Made by a program: the position numbers and the translations under genes
NCBI GenBank assembly: GCA_036346225.1
Contig: JARFIW010000999.1
Location: 6,431,001 to 6,495,000 of the forward strand
From: Platerodrilus igneus
Taxonomy: Eukaryota; Arthropoda; Insecta; Coleoptera; Lycidae
Length of the DNA stretch: 64,000 nucleotides
Direction: 5' to 3'
The notes under the pieces: model-generated
What the model saw: only the letters and a program-made list of their open reading frames with translations
What the model was told of the DNA's origin: nothing
Databases searched by the model: none
In this document: positions 44,886 through 56,799 of the stretch, piece after piece
Position numbering within the stretch: the stretch's first letter is position 1
How the letters are laid out: the number at the start of each line of letters is the position of its first letter

Positions 44886-46275
44886 ATGTCACCGATAGTT
44901 ACTCCTAATCAAATTTGCGCCAACTTCATTTATCAGAATGTAAGAGGTTTAAGGACTAAAACTGATTCATTCTTAAATTCATTCAATTTAGTAAGTGACG
45001 AAGTTGATGGGATAATGACAGAAACTGGTTTAAACAAAAACATATTTAACAATGAACTATTTCCCACTAACTTCAATGTATATAGAATGGATAGGAATAT
45101 TAGTACTTCGATAAAAGTTAGCGAGGGGGGGTGTACTTATTGCAATAAAAAATAAGTTCAATTCTAGTGTTGTGAAGCTAAGCTTTAATCAACCTGGAAG
45201 TGAGATGGTATGTGTTAAAATACAACTCGCAAATTATTATTATATTTACATCATTTGGATTTACATTGTACCAGAGTGCTCTATTGCATCTCTTAGGCAG
45301 TTATATAAATACTTGGAAAGCTTACGATTTCTATTTGAAAGTGATTTCTTAATTGTAGGAGATTTTAACATTAGTAGACTCAATGATTACTATTGTAGCG
45401 GGCTAATACTTCCGCGTTTCTTTAATTTAAAACAAGTAATAACCAGAGTCTTTATTACTCACTGTTCACAAGTCTAATTAACAGTATATGCCTTATTTGT
45501 AGATGTTTTCAGTCCACTTAACAATGAAGCACTATTACACTAATGAATTTACAAGCACTAATATCTTCTTAAACTAACTTATTTAGGATCGGTCCATTAA
45601 CAACACTAACACAACTATTTATTAATTATACACTTTGTCTATTTATGTATACTACAAGCTGCATGTACATTAGACACAGCATATAACATTTATGTATACA
45701 CTTGAACTTCCAAAAGCTCAACTACTATTACTTTACAACAATATAATTTATATTAGACATTCTAGTACCTATAGACTGACTCTTGCATTTATTAGCGGTC
45801 TTATATATACGCTGAGTTAAAGATATGACTCATCCTCTAGTAATTACGAGAAGCTTCCGGGTCCATTGAGAATAAACAGTGCTGGCGGCGTTTTGTGTGT
45901 TTGATTGGTAGAAGAATTCTCAAATCCTGAAGACTATGCAGAGCCTACAGCGCTTGTGTGTTTGATGGGTTGTCTAATAGTAGCTTGCAACACTATCAAT
46001 ACCATGTTAGTGACATTTTTGTAAGAGAACTGTTTTTTTTCCTAAATTTCTACAAGTGCAAACAGTTAAATAGGGTTACTAATAAGTTGGACAGAATTCT
46101 TGATTTAGTTATTTCAAGAATGAACAGTAAAGTAAATCAATGTACCTTCAGTTTAGTAAAGGAGGATTTATATCACCCTACATTAGCTATTGGGATTCCT
46201 CTTGGAATATATAAACCAAAGGAATTACATTTATGTCCTACAGATTATAATTTTACGAAGAGCAATTTCATTTAA
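44886..46275 (+). pseudogene. Endonuclease of a Jockey/CR1-type element, split by an insert
   Basis: Front: ANFIYQNVRGLRTKTDSFLN (44915) and GIMTETGLNKN, then after a shift near 45135 the stretch to FLIVGDFNISRLNDYYCS (45340-45399). Sequence of unknown origin intervenes at 45400-45984. The frame then resumes exactly with LQHYQYHVSDI, and includes DRILDLVISRM (46090) and EDLYHPTLAI (46165, the final catalytic His region). It would nick target DNA. Confidence 0.75.
45400..45984. mobile_element. 585-bp insertion in the endonuclease gene, type unknown
   Basis: The coding frame is continuous if this segment is removed, and gtagc stands on both sides (45395-45399 and 45980-45984), a 5-bp duplication. 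The insert has no terminal inverted repeats and no coding sequence. A 5-bp duplication would suit an LTR-type insertion, but TG..CA ends are not present at these positions. Confidence 0.6.
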
Positions 46276-46316
46276 TTTCACAAAACAACTGGGATGACCT
46301 TCAATATGATTCTGAT

Positions 46317-46679
46317 GTGAATGCTGCTACCACTTGTTTTTACAATATAATGTACAATATTTTTAAGGAGTGTGTCCCTAAGGCAAAGGCAGTAAATCAC
46401 CACTATCCTGCATGGTTTAATCGACAAATCATAAAAGGTCTGACGCAAAAAAATGGTGATGTTCGGATTAAGAATGAATATACTAAGTTAAGAAGTAAGC
46501 TCAAACAAGAGATTGATAGAGCTTATCGTCACTATATAATTAGCTTGCAAACAACCATCACGAAGGATCCAAAGTCATCTTGGCAATTTATCAACAGCAA
46601 AAAAAATAAGGTAGCGATACATAATAGAATGTATAAAGATGAGCAAGAACTTACTAGTGGGGAAGATATTGCTAATGCA
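46317..46679 (+). pseudogene. Start of the RT region, truncated
   Basis: HYPAWFNRQIIKGLTQKNGD, LRSKLKQEIDRAYRHYIISL, DPKSSWQFINSKKNK and DIANAF correspond to the segment before RT in the intact relative at 51900-51550. The reading is cut at 46679 by a MITE. The catalytic part is not found beyond it. Confidence 0.75.
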
Positions 46680-47202
46680 TTTTCCGACGACCACTTGCGA
46701 AAACAACAGATTATACACTACTTATTTATGTAGAAAGTAAAGTATATCACTCTAGAGTGCGAAAGTACATATCACTCTAGTGTTGAAATACTTTTCAACT
46801 CTAGAGTGATATGATTTATGTTAGTATGCTAGTTACCTAGGCAACCCAAACGACTACCGGTTTCTACCTTTTTGCATTCATTCGTTTCGTTTTGGCTAAT
46901 AACAGTTTAAAATGCCCATAGTTAAATCGATACTGACAGTTTCCGTTTTACTTAAAGATGTAATTACTCATATTAGTTTGTAATTCAAATGATTTCTTCA
47001 ATAAAAATTGAGAATGCATACGCTAAAAGCAACAGATTTGCGGATATTATAAAAACAAAGTAGGTGTTCGAATTTTCAACATCAAAACGTCAATTAAATT
47101 TTATAGGTGTCTGTCTGTCTTGTATTATTGCGTACACATTTATTGCAAATAAGCATAAAAATAACTATTTTGTAATTGTTTTTAGTGGTGGTCGTCGGAA
47201 AA
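46680..47202. mobile_element. MITE with TTTTCCGACGACCAC terminal repeats
   Basis: TTTTCCGACGACCAC at 46680 is matched in inverted form by gtggtcgtcggaaaa ending at 47202. Inside, near 46740-46805, tatcactctag words form a second imperfect hairpin. There is no coding sequence. The target duplication is not clear, so the superfamily is open. Confidence 0.65.
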
Positions 47203-47209
47203 ATAGTGT

Positions 47210-47328
47210 ACAGTACTCGCGTGGAAAGTGACATTTCACACTCGTGGAATAGTCGCACTCGGCTGACGCCTCGTGCGACAACACTCTTCCACTCGTGTGA
47301 AATGGGTCACTTTCCACGCTAGTAATGT
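47210..47328. repeat. Foldback hairpin of about 119 bp
   Basis: The left arm gcgtggaaagtgacatttca.. and the right arm ..aatgggtcactttccacgc pair over about 50 bp around a loop near 47269 (tcggctgacgcctc). It adjoins the MITE. It may be a separate small foldback element. Confidence 0.75.
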
Positions 47329-47344
47329 AATATACTATTGCATC

Positions 47345-47810
47345 TTACTTCAGCAGTGTGTGTAACACCAATAGTACAGCTGGTACTGGTAATAAATGTC
47401 ATTAATCGATAGCTAAATGAATGAATGAAATCAAATTAGTAAATGTGACAAGTGTATTAATGTGCTCTTCACAGTATTACAAATTTCACTGATAATTAGT
47501 GCTATTTATATATTAATTTTGGTATCCTCTTCAAGCTTGTTACACTGACTTTCATATTAAATTTCCTTTTATAAACAAGAAGCATCATATCTATGAAATC
47601 ATTTAATTTATAATTGCAAAGATTGCAGTAATTGCAATAAAACATGAGCATCTGTAATTAGAAGATAAACAATTAGAGTTAAAAGCAACATTTTCAGTGT
47701 TATCTACATAGCCTTGCTTTTAATAGTTATAAACATAACAACATACTATTTTTATGTTTATCTCTATTTTTGCAATTGAATTAAGCTAAATAACTATAAA
47801 GGGTGACTAA
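47345..47810. other. AT-rich stretch, probably 5' UTR of the next element
   Basis: No gene was seen. A taaatgaatgaatgaaatc run near 47414 could be the 3' tail of another non-LTR copy. The right part likely belongs to the 5' region of the element whose ORF1 begins at 47811. Confidence 0.35.
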
Positions 47811-48898
47811 AATGTCACACTGTACTTCATGCAACAATAAGGACAATTATTTTACTGTGATAAATGCCAATCACCTATTTGTGATAATAGTAGTGAGCTT
47901 ACCATAACTGAAATTCGATGCCTTGAGTTGAAATAACGAAATCTATTATTTTACTGTAAGGTTTGTCTATCAGAGGTAGATAATAAACCTGATGTTGATT
48001 TAGAGAGCTTGGATGACCTACTGCAGGCCAAATTTCAAGAGACATTAAATAACATAAATGCTTCATTTAAATCGTTTAAAATTGAATTTATTGATATGGC
48101 AACAAAATATGTTTCTACAACTCAGGCACCTACTTTGACTGATAAACCAATTACATCCTATGCATCCATGGCAAAATCTGAACCCGTCCTAGTGGTAAAA
48201 CCAATGCATAACCAACTAAGCAAAAAAACTAGGAGCAAAATAAAAAATACTATAAATCCAGCCTCCATTGGAGTGAATGTTTGTAAGATTCGTGACTCAT
48301 CTCAAGGTGGTATAATTATTGGCTGTCATAACAAAACAGAATGAAGCTTACTACAAAAAGAGATGGTTGGTAAACTCGGTGACAGATACAAGATAGTAGC
48401 TCCAAACTTAGAGAAACCCAAAATCAGAATAGTAAACATTAACAATGATGACGTTTGTGATACAGACATGAACAACATAAGTGCAAAAATTATTCAGCAA
48501 AACAAATTGAAGAACGACATCAACAACTTCCATTTAAAAGTGCTTAAAATTATGAAAAGTGAAAAAACAGGCAACAGTGTAGTAATAGTTGAAACTGATT
48601 CAGATACCCACAAAGCACTAATTCAAATGGCAAAAGCAGCAATTGGATGATCCATGGGCAATGTGCACAACCATGTGCATGATACACAGTGCTTTAACTG
48701 TCTTAGTTTGGTCAAATGGCTCAGGTTTGTAAGTTTGAAACCATATGCTCCTTGTGTTCTGGTACACATAGGTATGTAAATTGTACTGCTGACTTCAAAT
48801 GATGTTCAAACTGCACAGCTGCTAAAGCTAAATTAAATATTGAGATCCATAATGCTCATACAGCAATTGATAATGTCCTTACTACTTTCAATCTTTAA
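47811..48898 (+). pseudogene. ORF1 (zinc domain, RNA-binding segment, zinc knuckle)
   Basis: Start at 47811 (MSHCTSCNNKDNYF). After a shift near 47856 the front zinc domain reads CDKCQSPICDN and then CKVCLSEV. From 48009 it reads LDDLLQAKFQETLNNINASF, then INPASIGVNVCKIRD, PKIRIVNINNDDVCDTDMN and FHLKVLKIMKS. The tail has QCFNCLSF, CSLCSGTHRYVNC and CSNC knuckle-like motifs (48690-48820). A frameshift or stop near 48342 and shifts near 48655 and 48800 break it. It is the element's RNA-binding protein. Confidence 0.75.
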
Positions 48899-48984
48899 AG
48901 AAAGAACTCGCTAAAATTGAATACCTAGATATATCATAGTAATCATATACTTTTACTCAGAATAACACTTGTTAAAAAAAAATG

Positions 48985-49815
48985 TCATGATTTGGTAGTT
49001 GGTCCCTTACGAACTTTTCTTGTAAATATTAGATCATTGGATTCGTGTTTTGACGATTTTTTAACCTACATAATTAACCAGGATTTTGATTTAATTGGAA
49101 TTACTGAAAAGTGGTTGACCAGTGATTTTCCCTCAACCCCTGTACAGACACCAGGCTACAGCATTATTCGGGCAGATAGAAAGTCCAAAGGTGGTGGTGT
49201 GTGCTTGTATATTAACCATGCCCTGCTTCGTAAGCAAATCAGCATTGACTTCATTGAGCATCCTTCACTCGAACAACTTTGGATTACTTTTAAAATTAAA
49301 AAAAGGTCTACCGCTATAGGTATTGTTTATAGATCACCAACTATTGGCACTTCCTGTCTGCAGGAATTGGAATTGGTCTTAGCCAATGTTTACATGAAAT
49401 ATGGCAACCTAATTTTAATGGGAGATCTTAATATGGACTTTCTGCACTATAACACTAATCGAACCAAGCTGATATCTATATTTAATACATTTAATCTTTC
49501 ACTTCAAGTTACCGAAGCAACACAAATAACATCTACTTCATCGACCCTTACTGACATTGTATGTACTACCCCTGGACTTAAGGTCAACAGGTGTGGAACT
49601 GTAGACCGACTTAACTTTACAGATCACCAAGGGATTATATGTGATTTTGACTTAATGGTCCCTAAGCATCAGCCTTTAACTTTAAACAGTAGAGATTACT
49701 CCTGTTTTGATAATGATGAGTTCGACTTTGATACAGGAAACATGCAATGGAATATGGTACAGACCTTACCTGACATAGATAGCAAAGTAAAATACCTTAA
49801 TGAGGCTGTTACGTT
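48985..49815 (+). pseudogene. Endonuclease of the split Jockey/CR1-type element
   Basis: NIRSLDSCFDDFLTYI, DLIGITEKWLTSDFPS, ADRKSKGGGVCLYINHAL, GIVYRSP, LILMGDLNMDFLHYN, STLTDIVCTT and FTDHQGIICDF are the ordered motifs of an apurinic-type endonuclease. The usual ITETWL reads ITEKWL. The reading is open for about 275 codons. It breaks at VTF (49808-49816), where the nested element begins, and continues from 53863. Confidence 0.85.
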
Positions 49816-49969
49816 TATTTATTTATTTATTTATTTATAGAAAAAAAAATACATCCGACAGACAAGCCAATTACAGGATGTATACCAAAAAAAAATAACA
49901 AAATAAGGTACATTTCATATGCAGCAACACAAATTATAATAAGTCCCTATATCTATAGCATACCAGCTT

Positions 49970-52055
49970 TTAATTGTGGCAAAGAGTCAAAAATAAATCA
50001 AAATTGTCCCGAATATCAAAATAATTTAGAACCATAACATTAACAGGAGACAATTTCAATATATTTGTTCTAGGAGTTTTTACATAAAATAAAGACGCTA
50101 AGCGAGTTTTAACGTTGGGTGCATGAAAGTAAAGTTGAACTAATAAATTGGGACAGTTAATCAGATTATTAAGTAACTTATACAACATACTGACTGAGTA
50201 GAATTTTCTAAGTGTACGTAGATCGTTTAATCCAAACCTATTTAAAAGAACATCCTGAGGAAGGCCACGCTGAGGATAAGTACCATCAGACTTAAACCAC
50301 AGAAACTTAGCGTATCGTCTCTGAATTTTCTCTAACGCCCAACTGTGTACTTCATATCCTGGGCTCCAAACAACAGAGGCATATTCCATCTTACTGCGCA
50401 CAAATGCATTATACAGGGCAGAGATAGTTATAGATTGAGAAAGATGATAACCATTTCTGAGTACAAATCCCAAATTTTTGTACGCTTCTTTTGAATGGTT
50501 GTAATGTGTTCAATAAAGGTAAGCTTTGAGTCAAATTTGACACCGAGGTCTTTTAAAACACTACACTTACTAATTGAAACATTCTCAATGGTGTATGTGT
50601 AAGAAATAGGATTAATCTTACGTGTATAGCTAACGGTAAAGCACTTCGAGATATTTAAAGGTAGATTGTTGTTACTACACCAATAATACAAGCTAGCTAG
50701 ATCATTTTGAAGTTTCCTGCAGTCATCTGTTGATAATATAGATGTAAACAATTTTAAATCATCAGCATAGAGAAGAGACAACAAGACAAATGACGAACGA
50801 TGTCATTAATGAAGATTATAAATAACAAAGGCCCAAGAACGGAGCCTTGAGGTACACCGGATGAAGCTACAAAGTCAAACGACTGATGACCATGATATTC
50901 CACGCACAGCTTACGATTACTTAAGTATGATTCAAAAAATCTTAGGAAAGATAACGTGAGTTCAACTTTAGAAAGTTTAGTGATTAAAATACCGTGATCA
51001 ATTCTATCAAAGGCTTTTGAAAAGTCAGTATACAAAACATCAACTTGACCTCCATTATCAAGTTGTTCTGCAACATATTGAGTGAAGCAAACAAGGTTAG
51101 TAACTGTAGATCTACCTGGTACAAATCCATGCTGCTCAGGGCATATTAGAGACTTAACATGAGATGCAAGTATATTATAAATAACAATTTAAAAGACTTT
51201 TCCAAAATTACACATAATTGTAATAGGCCTATAATTTTCAATTTGTAACTTTGAGCCATTCTTATAAACCGGGCAAATTTTAGAGACCCTCCAACATTGC
51301 GGAAATTGTTTCATTTTAAAAGCTAAATTAAAGAGTAAGGTAAGTGGTTTAACAAAAATCACTGCACAATCCTTTACTAAGAAGGCAGGTATATCATCCA
51401 CTCCCCTAGTGTCCTTAGGTTTTAGTTTCATTAGCGCCTTTAAAACATCAGCTTCATTAAGAAATGGAATTCCGCAGCTAAGAACATTAGTGGTATCGTC
51501 CAGTGAATTAGATTCAAAGTATGTGGACTTGATATAAGAAGCATGAAAAAGCGAACCAAATGCATCAACTATGTGTTGCGGATTACTAAGAGATCTATTG
51601 CCATAGCTCATGGTATTAGGTATTCTGCTGGTTTTTTTTTGAGCATTTATATAGCTCCAGAAACGATTGGGGTTACCTGGTATGCTGCTTTCTATTTTTA
51701 TTAAATAGTTTTGATAGCACACGGAAATGTCATGTTTAATTTTACTTCTCAAACAACTAAACTGATCATAAGCATTCCTGTCAAGAGTTCTTTTGTACAA
51801 ACGTAAAAAACGATTTTTAATTTTGATATTCGAGACAATTTGTCGATTAAACCAGGGTGGTAGGTTAGCATTACCACGGTAACCTAATTTTGGTACATAT
51901 GCAGCAATCACCGAATCTAAGAGTAAATAGAACATATTACAAGCTTCATCAATATCACTAAATTCAGATAAACTATCCCAATTTATGTTGCAAAGATCAC
52001 TGTACAATTGAACTAAATTTGCCTTCTTATAGTTATATACAAGTTTATGTAACAC
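49970..52055 (-). pseudogene. RT of the nested element
   Basis: Front: LPPWFNRQIVSNIKIKNRFL (51870), KPKDTRGVDDIPAFLVKDC (51410), WRVSKICPVYKNGSKLQIEN (51290). A shift near 51190 leads to CPEQHGFVPGRSTVTNLVCF (51140), VLYTDFSKAFDRIDHGIL (51030), SSGVPQGSVLGPLLFIIF (50860) and the catalytic YADD at 50758-50769, in the next frame. A further shift near 50475 leads to the C-terminal part (MEYASVVWSPGYEVH, LEKIQRRYAKFLWF) and a stop near 49970. Three frameshifts only. Confidence 0.9.
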
Positions 52056-52059
52056 AGCA

Positions 52060-52628
52060 AAATGTTTTTGCCCTGAGACAGGGACAGCACTATGTCCAAT
52101 GGTGGATGGTGACCATCTTCAGGAAGAAATGGGTCTAGCGACCGTGTGACAACAGTATCCAATTCACTGAGCACCAGGTCAAGCAGCCTACCGTTAGCAT
52201 TGAGAATAGAATTAACTTGGTGTAGACCTAAATACGCACAAAAGTTGTCTAATGCAGTAATGTTGTAAGTACTCATTGATTTGTTTAAACGACTAGAGTA
52301 GAAAGTAGGTAAATTGAAATCACCTAATATTAATAATTTGTTTTCACAGTGAGTCCATTCAGAGTTATTAATAAAGCTATAGAATACATCGCGAGTTTCA
52401 TAATTAGTAGCAGGAGGAAAATATACGACGAATATATATAAGTTACATGTTTGAATTAATAGTTTCAAAGCGAAACACCACCCAGTTTTCATGAAACATT
52501 TCAGCATCGTAAACAGATGAATTCAACCAGGTTTCAGAGAGTACTAAGACATCATAGTCAGCTTCAATCGAAAAATTAAAAAGTGCTTGAAGCTTAGTAT
52601 TTAAACCTCTAACGTTCTGATAAAGCAC
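52060..52628 (-). pseudogene. Endonuclease of the nested element
   Basis: MLYQNVRGLNTKLQALFNF (52628) and YDVLVLSETWLNSSVYD come first. A shift near 52460 leads to LYIFVVYFPPATN, LLILGDFNLPTFYSS (52320), LDLVLSELDTVV and LPEDGHHPPLDIVL. The ETWL, GDFN and H-H-P-P motifs are those of the non-LTR endonuclease. The order and spacing are normal. Confidence 0.85.
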
Positions 52629-52663
52629 TCTAAACGATTTGTTTGGATCATAAGGATTACTTA

Positions 52664-53761
52664 TTAATTGCTACTTACCCAACATAGAATTTCTGTGATG
52701 GGTAACCTTTTTTTGATAAACAGTGCAGTTGGTATGATTCCACGCACAGTGATCAGTATTTGCAATTCTAGCGTTAACACAGTTAATGCAACGTGTTTTG
52801 GAATTTGGGGGACAATCTTTAATTTGATGAGATAATGCGCATTTTGGACAAGCAATATTTCTCGTACATAGCTTTTGATGGTGATTGTAACCACAGCATT
52901 TATAGCATAGATCAAGATCAACTGCATCGAAGACAGAGCATACATCATAGCCAACAAAAGATGCTGTAATGCAATGACTCTGTTATAAGTCTCAGAATCA
53001 AGTTCCAATATAGCCTGAAAGATTTTCTCATTCTTCTTAGTAGCCCAAATTCTCTCAATCTTACAATTAGAGGACAAATGAAAACATCATTTTGTAACCT
53101 AAGTAATGACAATAGTTCATCTGCTTCATATTTTCAATCATCCCGACTACTCTAATTTTAGGAATATTAGCGCGTACACGTTTCACATCGTAGGATTCGG
53201 AAAGCCTAGCATTTGCAGCAGTTAGAAATTTGGCCGCATCATCAGCATTACTACAGCCAATAAGAATTCCCCATCTCTAGTGTTTTAACCCTAGATACGT
53301 GTATATTCAGTTGACTAGGCTTTATATTGGTCATAAGATCAGTCTTAGTTTGCAAATTGTTCTGAGTAGAGTCCTTTGGTTTAACAATCACCATGGAATG
53401 AGGAACATTGTTAACTATTTGAGTGTATGATGGTTTCTCAGAACTAAGTGGAATCATTGTTTTAATTTATCATTAGCTAAAACCATGATTTCTTCTTTAA
53501 CAACAGAAAACAGTGATTCAATGTTTTAACAACATCATTTAATTTCCCATCAATAGATTCTGAGAGATATTTGTTAAAATTAGAAGCAGCAGAATAACAA
53601 TCATTGCAGTACCATAAGAGTCCATACGATTTAAAATTTTTGAAAACATCAGGTGGAATACCAACACAGCTGATATGATAACTATTCTGACCACAAAAGC
53701 CGGCACAAATAACACCTGGTTTTGAGCGGCTAATCTGGGAATCACACGTTAAACAAACCAT
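52664..53761 (-). pseudogene. ORF1 of the nested element (PHD-like finger and zinc knuckles)
   Basis: Start at 53761: MVCLTCDSQISRSKPGVICA, then YHISCVGIP and WYCNDC, a PHD-like Cys4-His-Cys3 pattern. After a shift near 53470 come EKPSYTQIVNNVPHSMVIVK and LNIHVSRVKTLEMG. The tail, in another frame near 52960-52670, has CYKCCGYNHHQKLC (CX2CX4HX4C), CPKCALSHQIKDC and CINC. The gene overlaps the endonuclease start by little or nothing. It would package element RNA. Confidence 0.8.
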
Positions 53762-53862
53762 GGTATTAAATCCCGTTCATCATTTAAATAAATTCCTATT
53801 AACGATAACGTTAGGCTAACAAATAAATGTTTGTTTAAGTTAAAGTTTACGAACACTACGTT

Positions 53863-55808
53863 CCTATTTGATCTCCATGCACCTGTCATAACAATAGTAA
53901 GAAGGAAAAAAGCATTGCCTTATATGACTTTTACTATTAAACAAATACTCAAACGAAAAATGCCGCCCTTAAACAATATCGAGTAACTGGTGATAAGACT
54001 AAATTCCAATATTATAAAGATTTAAGGAATTATGCTACATTTGCTATCATAAGTGAAAAGAAAGCATACTTAGACTACCAATGCAGACTTCATCACATGA
54101 ACTCAAAGAAACTCTGGAATGTCTTTGATAGTTGTCAAATCCATACCAAAAATAAATCTCATATCTCACATGAGATTAAAGATCCCGATCAGTTAAATAA
54201 CTTATTTATAACATCTATCCCTAGAAGTTATTCATTTGGAACCTGTCTTGCTAACTTTCAGCCAGTTACAACAGACCTAGTATGAAAATCTATTAAAAGA
54301 CTCAAATCTAATGCAGAGGGTAAATATGGAATTGACAGGAAGATGCTATTGTTAATAATGCCATATAGCATTGATGTGATTACACACATCATTAACTTCT
54401 CACTTTAACGGGGCTCCTTTCCTACTATATGGAAGGAATCGCTAGTTACACCTATTCTGAAAATACCACTAGCAACTACCTTTGCAGACCTACGTCCAAT
54501 AAGTATACTATCTGTTATATCCAAAGTTATAGAGCATTTGGTGTATATTCAAATAACTCAACATATCGCTAATCATAATATACGACCTGCACATCAGTCA
54601 GATTTTCGTAAAGGCTATAGTACTGCTACAGTATTGATCAAACTCATATCTGATTTTAGTAGTTCAATAGAAACAGCACAAGTTACATATCTGGTATTAC
54701 TTGACTTTAGTAAAGCTTTCGATGTAATTAACCATACACTGTTAGAAGCAAAGCTAGCTTACTATGGAATTCAAGGTATTGTTCTACAATGGTTCACAAG
54801 TTATTTAAAAGGAAGGACACTGTCAGTCAAAATTAACAACCAAATATCCATGCCCCTTGCTATTGCTCAAGGAGTTCCACAAGGTAGCATCCTGGGACCA
54901 CTATTGTTTGCAATCTTCACAGCAGATCTACCTCAACAGTTATCATCCGCTTGCAAATATCATATGTATGCCAACGATGTGCTTCTATATACTTCAACAG
55001 ACATTTACAATATTAACCATGCTATCAATCAGTTAAATGATGAATTTGCAGCAGTCAGTTCATGGGTAGCCAATAACGGTTTGGTACTTAATGCAAATAA
55101 GACTGTAGCTATTTGTGTTGGTTCCAAAACTTTCTGCACCAAGGCTGAAATGAGACGCACTGTTGACCTACATATTGATAATTCAATAATACCCATTTGT
55201 GATTATACTAAATTCTTGGGGTAACTATAGATTCTCAACTTAGCTTTAAACAGCACGTTAATACAAAAATCAGAATTGCTTATCACAAAATGCGCACCTT
55301 GTACAGATACAAATTACTTCCAAGTCCTTCCATAAAATGGAGACTTGGTAACATTCTAGTATTGTATAATCTTGACTACTGCAGTGTGGTTTATTACAAC
55401 TTTCTATCACAATTATTCAAACACAAAATACAGGCGCTGCAGAATGTATGTTTTAGATACTCATTTAACGTGGAATCTAAGAAACATGTAATACCTCATT
55501 ATAACTCCAGAGCAATGCTTAAAATCCATAATAGAGCTACACTGCAGTTCTCGTCTTTCACATATCAAGTAACCACTGCAAAATGTCCTGCATACTTAAT
55601 TGAAATGCTACTACCCAGGGCACTGACACATAAGTTAAACTTAAGGAATATTCAAGATTTATCTATTCCTTATCATTCAACTAGAAAATTTCAATGTTCT
55701 TTTCTGTACATGGCTCCATCCATATTCAATAAATATTATTTGCTCTTTCAAGTTAGCCGCAAGAAGAGCTTTAAAAAGCAAATCTTATTACCTTTATTAA
55801 TGGATTAA
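53863..55808 (+). pseudogene. RT of the split Jockey/CR1-type element, with YAND active site
   Basis: It resumes the host frame (FDLHAPVITIVRRKKALPYM). TGDKTKFQYYKDLRNYATFA and NSKKLWNVFDSC lead to the RT: RPISILSVISKV-like words (54495), SDFRKGYSTATVLIKLI (54600), LLDFSKAFDVINHTLL (54700), AQGVPQGSILGPLLFAIF (54868). The active-site box reads MYANDVLLY (YAND at 54967-54978) instead of YADD, which should abolish catalysis. A stop at about 54284 and shifts near 53985, 54408 and 55222 add to the damage. The C-terminal part ends at 55808. Confidence 0.85.
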
Positions 55809-56005
55809 TGCTACATTAGTAGCACTTAGTCATATGCCCTATCTTGTAGTACTCAAAATACTGTAATTTACACATAAAACTTATTGTTTGTTTGCTGTAT
55901 TGTTTTATGAGAGCTTGTAAACCAGCTTAGCTGAAGCTCTTCTTATTGGAGTTCTAGTTCACTGTACAGGTGTCTAGTGTACCAATGAATGAATAAATAA
56001 ATAAA

Positions 56006-56560
56006 TATTAAGATATGAGATCATATGCATCATATGCATCATATCACAATATTAGCTGTGTTATGTTTATTTCTTTCCTTTAAGTGAAGAATTTTTTTAA
56101 CTTTTATATCATTCTGTTCTTAATATAAAGCAGTAACTAACATTTTATTTTTAAATTGCATTATTTCCTCAGTTCCTCAATGGAAATTTCACATGCCAAA
56201 CGCATTATGAAAGGTGACATGGTCTACAAAATACAATTAGAAGTCGAATTAACTTGATCTTCCTTGAATTCAAATAAAATAATTTTCAGTGACCTTTCTT
56301 TTTTGACTTATAAATTACTTCATAACCTAAAAATATTTTAAAGACTAGTTTTCTGATTTCCCTAATAATGTAGCAAATCTTTTTTTTATCAGCTGCTAGT
56401 CTTATGTTCACAAATTTTCTAATTTTGACTTCAAACCTAGTTTTTTTTTTTAAATTAATGCATGATATGGTAGGTATCTGTTTGGCAACAAATAATTCTA
56501 GTATATTATATTAAAACTATAAACTAGAAATCCTCATTTATACTAACTAATAATATCAAA
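56006..56560. other. AT-rich spacer, nothing recognised
   Basis: A tandem catatgcat pair lies near 56025. No gene is supported here. Confidence 0.5.
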
Positions 56561-56561
56561 A

Positions 56562-56795
56562 ATGTCGCATCGAAACAATCAAGTGTACTCTGAATATCCT
56601 TACAAGACAGCAGAAGGACAATCGTCTTGTTTTAAAAATAAGTTTATATATAGGGTAATCATCATACCTCCTTATTACATATGCAACAGTGTGGATAAAG
56701 TTATTTACTGTGACAGATGCCTAAGAAGTGTTTGCAATGATTGTACTGAACTGACATATAGTTAATTACGATGCCTCGTATCAATAAGACAGGTT
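56562..56795 (+). pseudogene. Fragment of a Jockey/CR1-type ORF1 zinc domain
   Basis: ICNSVDKVIYCDRCLRSVCNDCTELTYS, with LRCL just after a stop, follows the same Cys spacing and wording as the ORF1 start at 47811 (CDKCQSPICDN..SELTI..IRCL). Only this domain is present. The DNA to its right shows no continuation. Confidence 0.5.
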
Positions 56796-56799
56796 GGCT

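Larger units (their letters stand above)
49816..53862 (-). mobile_element. Nested Jockey/CR1-type retrotransposon, full length (4047 bp)
   Basis: Minus-strand element from its 5' end at 53862 to a (TAAA)n tail at 49816-49840. tacgtt at 49810-49815 recurs at 53857-53862 as the target duplication. Excising the element and one tacgtt restores the host frame. It has ORF1, endonuclease and RT with only a few frameshifts and is the youngest-looking non-LTR copy here. Confidence 0.9.
47811..56005 (+). mobile_element. Jockey/CR1-type retrotransposon, split by a nested element
   Basis: ORF1, endonuclease and RT lie in order on plus, with the tail aatgaataaataaataaat near 55983. A second element (49816-53862, minus) sits inside the region just after the endonuclease. 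Without it the host element is about 4.15 kb, a normal length. Confidence 0.85.
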
